Shown here: positions 46,648 to 58,430 of the stretch, piece by piece
Layout of the letters: every line of letters begins with the position of its first letter
Numbering within the stretch: position 1 is the stretch's first letter
Translations under genes and position numbers: made by a program
Notes under the pieces: generated by a model
Told to the model about the DNA's origin: nothing
Databases searched by the model: none
The model's input: the letters and a program-made list of their open reading frames with translations, nothing else
DNA from: Cristatella mucedo
Taxonomy: Eukaryota; Bryozoa; Phylactolaemata; Cristatellidae
Direction: 5' to 3'
NCBI GenBank assembly: GCA_009760855.2
Contig: WPIO01000048.1
Coordinates: 2,807,001 to 2,871,000 of the forward strand
DNA length: 64,000 nt

Positions 46648-46918
46648 CTTATAATATATAAATATTTTTCTTTAAATCAAATTTAGAAACTCTGAAATTT
46701 TTTTTACTATAATATATAGTAACTAAAATTTAGGGATGTAGTCTATTGTTTTCCATTGCGCCGAAGCAACACCTGTTGGAGTAGGATTTGATTTTTCTTT
46801 TTCGGACACTGACACTCAGGAGGGCCACTTCAAAAGGAGACTGAGCGATAGCGAGGTCAAATTTTGGAGTGTGCTTGAGTGAGGGTCAGGGTGCGAAATG
46901 GAAAAATCACATACTACT
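46610..46918 (-). repeat. right terminal inverted repeat
   Basis: Reverse complement of 37791-38096 with a few substitutions and small indels (mostly in the AT-rich part). It contains the polymerase start codon and its first 13 codons. Confidence 0.92.
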
Positions 46919-46923
46919 GGGCG
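46919..46923. repeat. target site duplication, right (GGGCG)
   Basis: Direct copy of 37786-37790, immediately outside the right terminus CATACTACT. Confidence 0.8.
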
Positions 46924-47460
46924 GGCTGTTCGCCGGCGATTGAGAGACGAGACGAGAGAGCGACAGGAGAATTCGGAGCCACTGAATATATATGTTTTAT
47001 AGCGCCAGCAGCTCGAGTCCTGCGTTTTGTGTGCATGCGTGTGCGTAGTCCGATGCAGTTTAGAGGAGGTATTTCACAGGTGAAACGGCCCCCATTTTTC
47101 CTGCCTTCTTGCGAAGGTGGAGATTTCCTGCCTTTACGGTAGAAGCTGAGCCAGGAGTTTGAGTCCGAGGTGTTCCTGACTTCTTGGCAGGAGCGGAAGC
47201 GGAGCTTCCAGTTCTCCGGTCTACGTTCCGGTTGTTCGGGTTCTCGTTTATTTGGGTCATTCCCTGTATGTATAGACATAGGCAGCCTAAGTGCGAGGAC
47301 GTATTTCTCCCCCGAAAGAGTGCTTCTTTCGGCGAGAGCATGCAAAGATAAACTGAGCTAGACGCGCAGCGACACTGTGCTTGCGAATTAAGTTCAGTAA
47401 AATTCCCTATTCGCCTGTGTATCTCTTTCTAATTCACTCCGCAAACTCACGACCCCTTAG
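46919..47460 (+). repeat. continuation of the interrupted right LTR
   Basis: Resumes with GGGCTGTTCGCCGGCGATTG, matching GGGCTGTTCGCCCGCGATTG of the left LTR (about 36027-36046). Similarity continues in patches to about 47295. Confidence 0.55.
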
Positions 47461-47744
47461 TAACGGTAAGTCGGTTGGCGCTAGTAACGTTCCTTTTCGT
47501 GGCCACCTTTACTGCATGTAGATGTGCACCGAATCGTATTCGGCAGTAGGCTACTCCGCTTGGTAAGCTGTAAGTCACGCCTCCTCCGCCGAGCCTTCGG
47601 CGTTACATTTTTTCCAATGCGGTGCTGTTGCTAACACTGCGTGCAGACTATCGGGCGCTGTGTCACAATCGTCGGCATATTTTTCGTTAGCGTCGGCGTC
47701 TTGCTAGCTTCAGGTTATAGCACATTGCACGCGTTGTGCCGCTG

Positions 47745-47985
47745 TCTGAACTAGTGGTGGCCGCGAGGACATAACAGTTCCACAGTCGAAGATCTGCCAC
47801 AGTCGTCAGCAGGATAGTAGATGTCGTTGCGTAAGAATTGTGGAAGTGAGTTCCGCAGTCTAGGACCTGCCGAGCAAAAGCTTCTGTTGCCAAAGTTCAT
47901 TAAGCGTAGGAATGCAACTACTAATTTATTGTCAATAGAGGACTTGAGGCAACGAGGACGTTGAAACTGGTGCAGCAGTTCAGAC
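47745..47985 (-). mobile_element. LINE-B RT C-terminal fragment
   Basis: The minus-strand frame encodes FCSAGPRLRNSLPQFLRND, a typical non-LTR retrotransposon C-terminal block. Related DNA lies at 35110-35160 and 60930-61010. Confidence 0.6.
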
Positions 47986-48444
47986 ATCGAAGCTCCTTAA
48001 GCAATTGAGACACATGGTCAATCCGATTCGTTAACTAGCCTTGCAGCCATGTTAATCGTCAGCTGTGATGGTCTAATGGCTTTTTTCGGTAGTCCAGTCA
48101 ATCTCACCGATACCAGATTAGGGAGCTAGCTCATTTTTTGCAAATAATTGCGGTAGACAGTTACTAATCTTAGATAGGAATCAGACGTGGTGGCTAGTTG
48201 TGGAGGCAGTCTTCCTAACGAAACTCACAAAATTGAGGCCGTCGTCAAAGACATCGCCTAAATTCTTAGTAGAAGCCGAAAGTCGCACAACGGTATCGCC
48301 TTAAGAGCTAACTAAAGTCTCAAGTCCAGCTACACGCTTGAGGTGTTATGAGTAGCAGTTCCATTTTGCTGTGCTCTTAGTGTGAAAGTCCGCTAAGCCG
48401 TACACATTCATAAGTAATAACTCATTCATGAGTGGAACAGGTCT

Positions 48445-49610
48445 GGAACAATCTAGGTGTCATATTCCAAAGCGACCTCTCGTTAGACGACCATATCAGC
48501 TCCACAGTCAAATCTGCCTATTTTCAGCTTCATAATATTGCTAAAATTCGGGCTTGTTTAGATAAGGATACCACGTCTAAGTTGGTCCATGCATTCGTGA
48601 CATCCCGTCTCGACTTCTGCAACTCACTGCTTGCTGGTCTACCAGCATGTGCGATCAGGCGATTGCAGCTGGTTTAGCGGGAGGAACAATACCGGCTTGC
48701 ACATCATCAGACTAAAATTCAGAAAGTTTAAATGTAGGTTAGCGATTGAAATCGGCTCTGCCAGTATACCTCATGTTCAAGCTGCACGAAATTTAGGTGT
48801 CATGTTCCAACGTGACCTTTCATTAGACGACCACATCAGACCAACAGTCAAGTCTGCCTACTTTCAGTTACATAACATTGCAAAAAATTTGGCCTGTTTA
48901 GGCAGGGATACCACATCTAAATTAGTTCATGCATTTTTGACATCCGTCTTGACTTCTGTAATCTATCTCTGTCTGTAACTCCACAAATTCATAAATACTA
49001 TGTGGGTGTTACGCAGGAGAGTTTTGCATAGCGAACTTACAGCCTAAGCGGCTTTCAGTACGCATACGGTAGCCAACAGACTTCGTCTCATGCAACAAAA
49101 AGAAAGTGGGAAGCATAGCAGAGTCAGGAGAGCAGTTGAGGTAGTGAGTAGTAACTCACTGCTGGCTGGACTACCGTCCTGTGCAATCAGGAGCTCACAG
49201 CTCTTGCAAAACTCCAACTAGGCTTGTCTGTCGTGAGCGTCGAATTTGCCACATCACACTACTTCTCGCTGATCTGCACTGGCTTCTAGTCAAGCATCGC
49301 ATTGACTTCAAATTTTTGTCACTCACTTTTGGGTCCCTTCATTCTTTGGCTCCTGCCTACCCTCTGATCTCTACACCGCCAGGCTAAGCATCATACCACC
49401 CGCTTTTCGGAATCTAACTGTCTACCCAAACCTCGTACAAATCTCAAATCCTTTGGAGACCGTGCCTTTAGTTCGTATGCTCCAAAAGCCTGGAACTCAC
49501 TAGGAAACTGCGTCACGACATCCCCTGATTGAACCGTGTTAAAAAAGAAATTAAAAACGCACCTATTTATGACAGCATTTTTAGGGCCTTATACGTGCAC
49601 AAATCAAAAT
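48445..49610 (+). mobile_element. LINE-A copies, rearranged, with a nested LINE-B insertion
   Basis: Two partial LINE-A segments in tandem (48445-48680 and 48745-48965, both covering the same RT region). A reversed LINE-B 3' fragment follows (48960-49160), after which LINE-A resumes (49161-49610; [12 protein letters not shown]-type block, then TATGCTCCAAAAGCCTGGAA). Confidence 0.7.
48960..49160 (-). mobile_element. LINE-B 3' fragment nested in LINE-A
   Basis: Close relative of 2505-2760 (shared GTAGCCAACAGACTTCGTCT and AGAAAGTGGGAAGCATAGCA). It interrupts LINE-A at the codons for the CNSLL block. Confidence 0.65.
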
Positions 49611-50500
49611 AAAACCTATTTATGAGGCTTAAATGGTATTGTTAAAGCTCAGAATGAGTTGCAACTTCCGTAGAACTACGTTTTTATGACCTCCGAAGAG
49701 ACCGTGCTAGTGAACGAGAGTTAAGGCGTAAGCTAATGAGGTTAGCTACCGAAAAGAAAGGACATATTGGATTCCCACATCGTAGTTGTGGATGACCTGC
49801 AGGTTTTTACGAGTGTCAGTCAACATGTAGGACAAAGCACTCAAAAATATTCATTATTTCTTTGGTAACCACTTGTCGGGGTTGGATAATTTCGCTCCAA
49901 GATTGGCATCGGTAACTTGGAGCGTTCGAACCGCGTCTGCCTGTTCCTGAGCGGAAAATCGTAAGTTTCAAGCTTTTTAAGGGTCAGATTATTAAAGTGC
50001 TGTAACAGCGCCACCGTGACGTGACAAGGCCAGGGCCAAATTTTCCGAGTCGTGCCGGCCGTTTTTTCGAAAGGGAATAAAAGCGACACAGCGGCCAGAC
50101 TTTCTTTACTCTTCGAACGCAGTAAGCAGTTGTTTCATGGAACTGGCAGTAGTTGCCATTTGCGTTATTAGTAACTAGCACTTCACAGTAGCAAGCCGTT
50201 GGCCGAGGGCTCAGGAATGTCGCTAGCGACACGCGTTGCAACAGGATCAGCGGAGGAAGTCAAGGCGGAGGTAGCAGCCACTTCAAAGAGTAGCCGGATA
50301 AAGCCGATAAGCGGTCAGCATCAAGCAGTGGCAGCGCTGGTGGAATTGAGCTAGTCGGTGTGCTCTACAGGCAGGGGCACAGGACTGTCACTTACAGCTT
50401 CACGATGGCTCATTGAAACGTCTCGAGCTTGCCAGTGAGAAACGAAAGGTGGGAAACAGGGAAACGCGAACTGGCCCGCAGGCAAGGAGCCATGCCTCCC
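49611..50500. other. no gene recognised
   Basis: Overlapping minus-strand frames (49841-50089, 49984-50241, 50351-50635) have no resemblance I can name. Composition is less AT-rich than the introns, and a decayed retroelement is possible. Confidence 0.3.
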
Positions 50501-50559
50501 CCTATTCCTGATGAGTGGAGAGCATAAGATAGAGCTGAGCGGCATCCATTGCACTATGT

Positions 50560-50737
50560 CCTCTATGTGCTTTCGCGTGCTGACACTGTGCATGCCACCT
50601 TCTTTAACCATATTATGCTTGTTGTCATTGAGCATGCTACCACACCAATCATGCTTCCTTGCTGCGTATGTAAAGCGACTAGAAATAGATTCAGTTCTCT
50701 GAGGGCGCTATACAAATTCATTCCTATTATTATTATG
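50560..50737 (+). mobile_element. LINE-A 3' tail
   Basis: CGTGCTGACACTGTGCATGC ... hairpin remnant (AGCGACTAGAAATAG ... CTGAGGGCGCT) ... ATT tail. Confidence 0.65.
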
Positions 50738-50756
50738 TGGCACGATTTCATGCTAC

Positions 50757-51332
50757 ACAATAATAATAATTATACACTTGATAAAGTGCCATCAGAGAAG
50801 TAAATCTCTGTCTAGGCGCTTTAGATTTGCTGCAAAGGAAGCACGATCGAATTGTGAGTGGTATCATGCTTGATAAACATCATGAATAACATTGGTTAGG
50901 GGTGACATGCACAGGGTCAGCATGCAAATGTGGTTAGTGGCAGCATGCACAGTGTCAGCACACATAAGCACATAAAGGACGAGTCACAGGGGCCCACTAA
51001 AAGTTGTCATAAATAGACACGCTTTTAGTTTCTTTTTAAATGTGGACAAGTCAGAAGATGCCGTGACCCAGGTCGGGAGTGACTTCCAGGCTTTGGGATC
51101 ATCCGAACTAAATGTACGGTCTCCAAAGGATTTGAGGTTTGTAAAAGGTATTGGTAAACAGTTAGATTCCGAAAAGCGGGTGGTCCGATGCTTGGCTTGG
51201 TGGGGAAGTAGATTGGATAGATAGGTAGGCTGGAGCCAAAGAATGAAGGGACCTAAAAGTGAGTGACACAACCTTGAAGTCGATCCGTTGCTTGACTGGC
51301 AGGCAGCCAGTGCAGGTCGGCGAGAAGTGAAC
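50757..51332 (-). mobile_element. LINE-A 3' end, reverse
   Basis: The minus-strand frame of 116 codons (51334-50984) encodes LGPFILWLQPTYLSNLLPHQ and NLKSFGDRTFSSDDPKAWKS. It continues into the 3' UTR hairpin and ends at an ATT-type tail (50757-50775 on the plus strand). Confidence 0.8.
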
Positions 51333-51334
51333 AT

Positions 51335-51505
51335 TGCATGCTACCGCTAACCACATTTGACATGTTGACACTGTGCATGTCACCTCTAACCATGTTACTC
51401 TTGGCTGACATCGTGCATGTTACCACCAATCGTTTGATCATGCTTTCTTTACAGCGTATGTAAAGTGCCTAGAAAGTGATTAAGTTCTCTGAGGCCGCTG
51501 TGTAA
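51335..51505 (+). mobile_element. LINE-A 3' tail
   Basis: Starts GCATGCTACCGCTAACCACA and ends with AAGTGCCTAGAAAGTG ... TCTGAGGCCGC. It abuts the reversed copy to its left. Confidence 0.55.
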
Positions 51506-51509
51506 ATGC

Positions 51510-51660
51510 TTTGGTTAAGGTGGTGGCCTCAACCAAGGTCACTGTCAATGTATTTGAATGCCGAGGTCGTACGCTCGAGCCCCGTGGCATATTTTAAGCG
51601 CCTGAACAGAGATTAAGTTCTCTTAGGGCACCGCTATACAAATGAACTATGGATCGAATC
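51510..51660 (+). mobile_element. SINE-A, decayed head
   Basis: Degenerate tRNA head (TTTGGTTAAGGTGGTGGCC ... ACGCTCGAGCCCCGTGGCA) followed by the hairpin tail AAGCGCCTGAACAGAGATTA ... CTTAGGGCACCGCTATAC. Confidence 0.65.
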
Positions 51661-51684
51661 ACCTGCTGTTCTGACTCATGTCAT

Positions 51685-52040
51685 TTAGGTGTCTCCAACC
51701 AATCTCAACTCTTTTGGAGACGGTGCCTTTAGCTCGTAATCTCCCAAAGCCTGGAGTTTACTCCCGACTGACGTCTCATCCTTTAACTTGATGGCATTTA
51801 AAAAGAAGCCAAAACGCAGCAGTTCCCAAAACTATTTGCTGGGTCCGTGTGATTTGTCTTTTGCATGGTCATGCGTGCTGATGCTGTGCATGTTACTACC
51901 AACCATATTATGCATTTTGACACTGAGCATGTTCCCACTAACCATATGGTCATGCTTCTGTTACAGCATATGTAAAGTGCCTAGAAAAGGAGTTAAGTTC
52001 TCTGAGGGTACTACATAAATATCTTATAGTTATTAATTCG
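51685..52040 (+). mobile_element. LINE-A 3' end
   Basis: Retains CTTTTGGAGACGGTGCCTTT and CTCCCAAAGCCTGGA of the RT C-terminus, the 3' UTR, and the hairpin near 51970-52010. Confidence 0.65.
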
Positions 52041-52204
52041 CGTCGCGGTACAACCCTCGCAGTAGATGTGAACCTGACGTCAGCACCATGCCTAACAGCA
52101 AAACCGGATTTCAACACTATCTCGCTGACCGCAGGAGCAAACTTTTTTGACAGCAATAGCTATTTTTTTAATTATTGTATGCATTAGGGATAAAATAAAT
52201 ATAA

Positions 52205-52345
52205 TTCCTGTGTATAGCACCCCAAGAGAACTTAATCTCTATTCAGGCGCTTCACATTTGCCTCGGGGCTCGAGCCCATGACCTCAGCCAGACCTTGGTC
52301 GGGGCGAGCACCTTAACCACTGGACCAAACCAGCTCGGCTTGGGA
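52205..52345 (-). mobile_element. SINE-A, reverse
   Basis: Reverse strand reads CGAGCTGGTTTGGTCCAGTG ... GGGCTCGAGCCCCGAGG, then the hairpin tail. This is a complete tRNA head plus LINE-like tail. Confidence 0.75.
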
Positions 52346-52996
52346 AGACACACTTTGTATGCGAGCACAAATTAAATTGATGTTACCCACTGTTATCGAA
52401 GCTGATTCTTGGGCATTAGGCTACACTACAGCCTTTAAGAATACGGTCGGGCTCGCAAATAAGCAGTCTTATTTTTGGAGTATTCCCATATGGGGAGTGA
52501 GACTAATATTCCAAAAATCTGGGACACAGGACTGCTATTTCTATAAGCGGACTATTCCTATATCCGATATCCTTATACGAGGGAGTCGACTGTATCTTGG
52601 TTCTGTAATTACCTGAACCTTCACAAGCTCTTAAGAATCCTTATACTGTAAGTGCCCACTCGTCACAGTACATATGGCACAGTTCCGGCTAGGCAGATGA
52701 GCAGCCCGGGCAGGCTCAAGCATGGCCACTAGGGCTCGGCTGAAGAACAATTGACGAGGCCATAAGCAGCAACTGTGGCAGCCAACATACAGTAGTCGCT
52801 CGGGAGCTCAAGCACTTGCCAACAGTAGCCAGAAAAAACTTTGTCATATTTCCGTGATCGTGAAGAGACATCATACGGCCAGAGCCACTGCACCTTACTG
52901 ACTCCCTCTCAGAAACCATTTGGGTTAACGTTCTGAAAAAGCATCTGTATGGGTGAAAAAACCGCGAAACACAATCAGTCGAGCACAGTCTCCGAA

Positions 52997-54926
52997 TTAC
53001 CCAAGTACAGTTTTAATGGCTTCTTTCTTCTCAATATGGGACTGTGACAGCTTGGCAAAGTTTCCCCTCACGATTTGCAGTGGGATATCTTTGCCGGATA
53101 AACACAGTTTGTTGGCAAATGCTGCCATGCCTCCATTGGAGTCTCCCACTTTGCCATTTCTGAAGCTTTGGCGATCGTACTTGGCCGAAAATGAAGCAAA
53201 GCTAAAACCTGTCATGAAGGCATCATAGCCAGCCCGGTGACAGCCAGATAGCTGGTTAGGTCGAGCAGCATTCGACTTGGTGTCCAAGTCTTCACTAGCA
53301 AGCTCACATGCACGGGCACGTACGCCAGTCGGACTTGTCCTTTCACCGTCTCCCTCGACGTCCCGTTGACACTCTGAGCGATCGGCTGGGACAGGAAGCT
53401 TCGGTGGTGTCCCCTCACTCGCGCATACTCTAGAGCATTTATCCACGGCCCCTCGATCGTCGTCGGCAGGCGACGAGTTGCATCGCCTCTTGCCTTTACG
53501 GGACTTTGCCTCCTGACAATCCAGAATGAAGTCGACGCTGTGCGACTTGCTGCAGTTGAAGCCAGCAGAACACCAACCGTGAGCCTACGAACATAGAGTG
53601 CGTTTTCCACGCAGCGATCGACAAGCTGAATGTCAAGTCACAAGGCCAAGCGAGGCTGCTATTATTATGAGTTATTCTTCTTCTTATTAGTCACCGAAGT
53701 CTCTTCTATTTGAGGTCAGAGAGTCCACCCCTGGGTATCGTTTTCCCAAAGTCTTCAGCCTCCTCCGGTCTCTCCTGCTCTTCTTCTCCTGTCCTTAACG
53801 CCTTCGAGCCATCCCAGTCTAAGAAGACAACTAACCCTCAAGACTGCCTACTGCCTCTTTTAGACATGCCTAGATTAGGCGCTGCCCTGCATAGCCAACA
53901 TTACAAACACGACCTTAGCGTCAGGTAATATCACAGTATCTTTCAAAGAGGCTAACGTCAGGCCACCAATTAAGAAGTCGACACTAGACCTGGAGAACTT
54001 CCCCCTTTTTCTTTCTTCTTTCTCTTCTTTCGGAACCACTTCTGCCCGGCTCCCTAATGCTATCAAAAGACACTGGAACGAGTGGTGTCAGTTAAACTCT
54101 TTTATATCAAGACATCAAAGGCAGCAAGTTCTAGTCAAGACCGAAAGGAGGTGACGTCGGCAGTAGACAGATTGGGTTTCAAATAAGTTTTCGACTCAAT
54201 GCTTCTAAAGCTGATGCTCCCGAGTGGCTCCATCTGTCAGGTACCACTGTCACCTAAACGGATTTTCCCCACCCCCTAGACAAGTTCTGAAAGTCCGTAC
54301 GGAAAAATCTAAGCGGTGCAATGAGCTCTTGTGCAAAAATAAATTCATCCTGAGGTATCGCTTCCTTTCTAAGCACCGCAGCAGCCGATAACACGCTCTC
54401 GTACTCGCTCGCCTGCGCCGGCAGTCGAAAGTCACATTCTTTCACGGATTTCATTTCACGAATGATTTCATGTGGCATTCTGATGGAGCCACACAATTGA
54501 ATTTGCAGGGCAGAGCTGGGCAAGCAGCACCCACGCACGCAAGGCGTCTTGCTCGTATCTCGCTCGAGCGTCGGAAGACCCTCACCGGTACACACGGCCA
54601 AACTCCGGGTCTGGCCGGAGCTTGGGAACAACTGCTCATCCTGAGCAAGCTTACCGAGAACGGCTTACATGCCGACAGCATGCTTTTAGAATCGGGTGCC
54701 GGCTCCGACTGCAGCGCCTTGTAAATGACGTTGCCACCATAGAAGAGATAGTCGGGGAAGACGATGGCAACGCTTGGCCGTTGCTCATTCGCACGGTAGC
54801 TGCAATGACACACAGCTCCATTACGATTAACAACTAATGGAACTGCAGCCATAAAGGAGAACTATCAGGCCAGGCAGCCTGTTTGCGTGCACACGGATAG
54901 GCACGTGCTTGAGTACACATCACACA

Positions 54927-55005
<79 letters not shown>

Positions 55006-58000
55006 GCACAAATAAAAACACGTAGTGATTGCTTCTCCATCTACTACCCACCAGTCCGAAAAAGGCTACCAAGCCATTTGCTGGAGTGAGTAGTAGATGG
55101 AAAAGCAAAAACTACACACACAAACAAACAACCCGGTCAAGCACGCACGCATGCTAGTGGACTCACCATTTTCTAAAAACGTACTCCAAAAAGGAGGCTT
55201 GCATCCTCTCGTGAAACTCGGCTATATACTTTGTATCGTACACGCCGCCCGAGAAAAGATCGCTCAGGTCTGCCAAGAAGGTCTCTAGCTTGTCTGGCAG
55301 GTCTGAGTAAAGATTCTGGTATATGAATACCAAATCCACAAGACCATTATGGAATACGATGGGTATGCCAGCAACAGACAAGTGTCCCACGATCGTCCGT
55401 AGAGACATAGACGAGTAATCAGTCTACCAATGAACAAATGCATATTGAGTCCTTGAAAAGGAGATAGCAATAATGTCATCACGCTTCATCTATGAGTCAA
55501 GCAAGCATGTGCGCGCATACCGCAAAAGCAAGGCAGAATGTCCGCAAGTAGATGGTGAGACAAACCAGGACTGCACTCACTGCAGCCCAAGTGGCCAATC
55601 AGCAGCCGGCGCACAGCAAACCGCTCCCGCAAAGCATGCTGTTGCACCTGCTTGCCATCGCCTGCTAGTCATCAAGTGGGCTGAGGAGCAAGGAACACGG
55701 ACTGTGTTACATTAACTAATACAGACATAAAAGTGACCCAGCATTGCCAGGCACACATAATAACATGCATCCTTCCAACAGTGTGGCCTTGCAAGCCGAC
55801 ATGATTAGGTCGACCCAACCATCTAGCTGTCAGCAGCATTAGACTCTCTGAGCTAATCTTACAATGCAGCGAGTCTCCGACTATGCAGCATGCGACACGA
55901 TGCGAGAGCTCCAATGATGCAGCATTGACGTATCATTCACGGCATGAACGAGTGGAGCCACGAGAGTACAATTGGAGCAGAATTGGAGAACCGATGGCTT
56001 CCTTAGGATCTGTGGTGAGAAATAAAGGTAAAATGGCCCTTGAAACATGCATACAGTAGTGAGCAAGACTGTCTCTCAAACTAAAACCAAAGTGAGACCT
56101 AAACATATAAATAAATAAATAAATAAATAAATACAGATCGGCTGATTCAACATCCTCATTTATATAGAGTGAGTACTTTGTTAGGTACCTTGTTACAACT
56201 GAATTAATCGTTCAAACAACAGGCCACTAAGATCAAACGGCCAGACACGGCAATAGCTCGGACCTCTTTTTGGAGTAGGCCAGACAATTTGTCTAGGTCA
56301 CGAGGAAATAGTGAGAAAGAAAAGAAAGCACACTTTCGGACTTTTCAAAACAAGCGACCTCGTACAACGAGTCAAAGTAACCTTGTTGTACTTGTAAGGA
56401 ACCCCCCTCTCAGGCTGCTACTGCCATGGATAATAATAATAATAATAATACATGCTTCTGCAAAATCAGCAATCTGTCGGAAGAATTCATCGGATTATTC
56501 CTTTAGGCTCAGTGCACCACGTAACAATCCTCGAATGTATTCGTTTAAGGTGAGCCGGTAGAATGCCAGCCAGCTGCTTTGCAAAAGTACTTTATCGGCT
56601 TCGCGTCGGAATCAATTTCGTGACAGCTGAACAAATTCATGTCCAGGTACATTACTCGCTTGCGTTAGCATCGGTCAAATCTCAGTGCAAGCCTCCTCGT
56701 GCGGCTGGCGTACGACACGGTAAGCCTGCTTGCAGTCAGCAAGGAGATGATGGCAGATCACATGTGCGACCTAACGAGCACACCTCATTGTGCACAGAAG
56801 AGGGCCGAGCCTCTCCATAAACTTGCAAGCGGCACGACTGTACCAGTCAGCACATGCGAGGATCTATAGCGCAGCCACTATGGGTGCAGCCACGTCGACA
56901 TCGCAAGACAGTCGACATCGGAAGCCAGAGGCGTTCTCGAGAGCTACTCGGGGTTGGCACGTCGAAATCAGCACGAGCGAGCCGATGTGGGGCAGAGCCA
57001 CTGCTGGAGAGAGATTGTGCCGACCGTATCCTTATCCATAGACCAGTCACTAAAGACCGGTGGGTTGACACAAGTACTTCTCTTCTGCCTAAGAAGGTGA
57101 GAGAACAAAAAATTGGCCGGGCCAAACTCACCACGCTAATCTGGCCAATGTTGCAAGCTAAACTCTAGAGTTTTACGAGTTTCCCAAGACTAAATGAAAT
57201 TGTGCTCGCACCTGACTGTCACGTAACAAAGAAAGCAAATGTGACAGCATGCCAATCACGATTTCATAAATAATCCACAGCTTGGCAGGGAGAAAGCCAC
57301 TGCGTACCAGACCTCTGTGTGTGGGGCCGAAGCTACCGTCGTCCGAGCAAGCTGTCCAGCTGGGTAGCCCGTGTCCAGCTCAAGTATGGACAGACGCGCA
57401 TGATTCTAGTAATAATTTAAAGGCATTCTGGGATTCCAGGGATCCTTAGATGCCAAGGACAGACCGGAACTAAAAGAACTTACGCTTTTCATGCAGCTGC
57501 AGTCGAGGCTGATTCGGTGGAACTGATCGCCGAACCTGGCTCCCAACTTCAATGAGCCGAATAAGAGGCCAGGCTCCAAAAGGTTTTTCTGAATTAAGTC
57601 TGCACTGAGCTGGTCACTGCATGCATATTATACAGAGAGTGCCGAGCTGGTTTGGTACAGTGGTTAAGGTGCTCGCCCTGACCAAGGTCTGGCTGAGGTC
57701 GTGGGCTCGAGCCCCGTGGCATATGTTAAGCGCCTGAATAGAGATTTAGTTCTCTTGGGGCGCTATACAAATAAATTATAGAGCAGATGGCTCGTCGCGG
57801 TTCTAACTATACATGTATATCCTATCACCAACAGCTCTGCAACGACCAGCCAGTGCATGCACGTGCAATATGGCGCGAAACTAAGAAGTGGCACTCGAGT
57901 GATTAGCAATGGTGTAAAATGCGCAAGTGATCGACGGTGGTAGAATTTTAGACACTTGTCCAGGTACACCCGTGCATGCACGCGATGTGTTGCCGTAATA

Positions 58001-58361
58001 CTGAGCGCCTCTTGGACCACGTCCGGCGTCTGCTGCTGTGGTTTTGCCCCCAGTTTCGAGTGAGCGCCAAGCTTTCATGTGGCTCAAACGTGAGTGCGTT
58101 GCAAGTGAGCGATTGCAGCTGCCGAGGACGAGCAAGCATCACTTATACGGTAGACAGTACGCAACCGCCCGCTATTACCACACGCGCTAGTGATCTAGAC
58201 TTCTGGAGGAGTGCACATGCTGCAACTGCTCATGACGTCTGCACTAGAGCCAGCGAATCGAGGACTGACTAGGGGACCGGTTGAGAGTGAGAGAGAGAAA
58301 GAGAGAGACATAGAGAGAGAGGTATAAAGAGAAAGAGAGAGACATAGAGAGAGAGAGGTAT

Positions 58362-58430
<69 letters not shown>

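Larger units (their letters stand above)
37791..46918. mobile_element. Polinton-like element with fibre-type genes, 9,128 bp
   Basis: Bounded by ~306-309-bp terminal inverted repeats beginning AGTAGTATGTGATTTTTCC, in a 5-bp duplication. It is far more AT-rich than its flanks. Plus-strand genes (38059-40882) have phage-tail-fibre-like repeats. Minus-strand genes (40879-46647) comprise four or five small unknown ORFs and a protein-primed family-B DNA polymerase. Polintons/Mavericks are normally 15-20 kb with a retroviral-type integrase, packaging ATPase, protease, capsid genes and a 6-bp duplication; none of those genes is seen here. It is either a reduced derivative or a separate lineage that shares the polymerase. 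All larger genes carry stops or frameshifts, so this copy is dead. Confidence 0.88.
35880..47460 (+). mobile_element. gag-only LTR element, split by a nested Polinton-like element
   Basis: Two LTR-like copies (35880-36585; 37644-37790 plus 46919 to about 47460) flank roughly 1 kb of internal sequence with a gag-like frame and no reverse transcriptase. The original element was about 2.5 kb, a non-autonomous form. A 9.1-kb DNA element later landed in its 3' LTR. The outer right boundary is approximate, set where similarity to the left copy fades (shared GGGTC/GGGTCA-TTCCCTG and AGCCTAAGT near 36230-36275 and 47255-47295). Confidence 0.5.

Noticed and set aside
54834-55108. Two minus-strand frames encoding alternating Val-Cys
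   Set aside because: They are translations of the (CA)n microsatellite.
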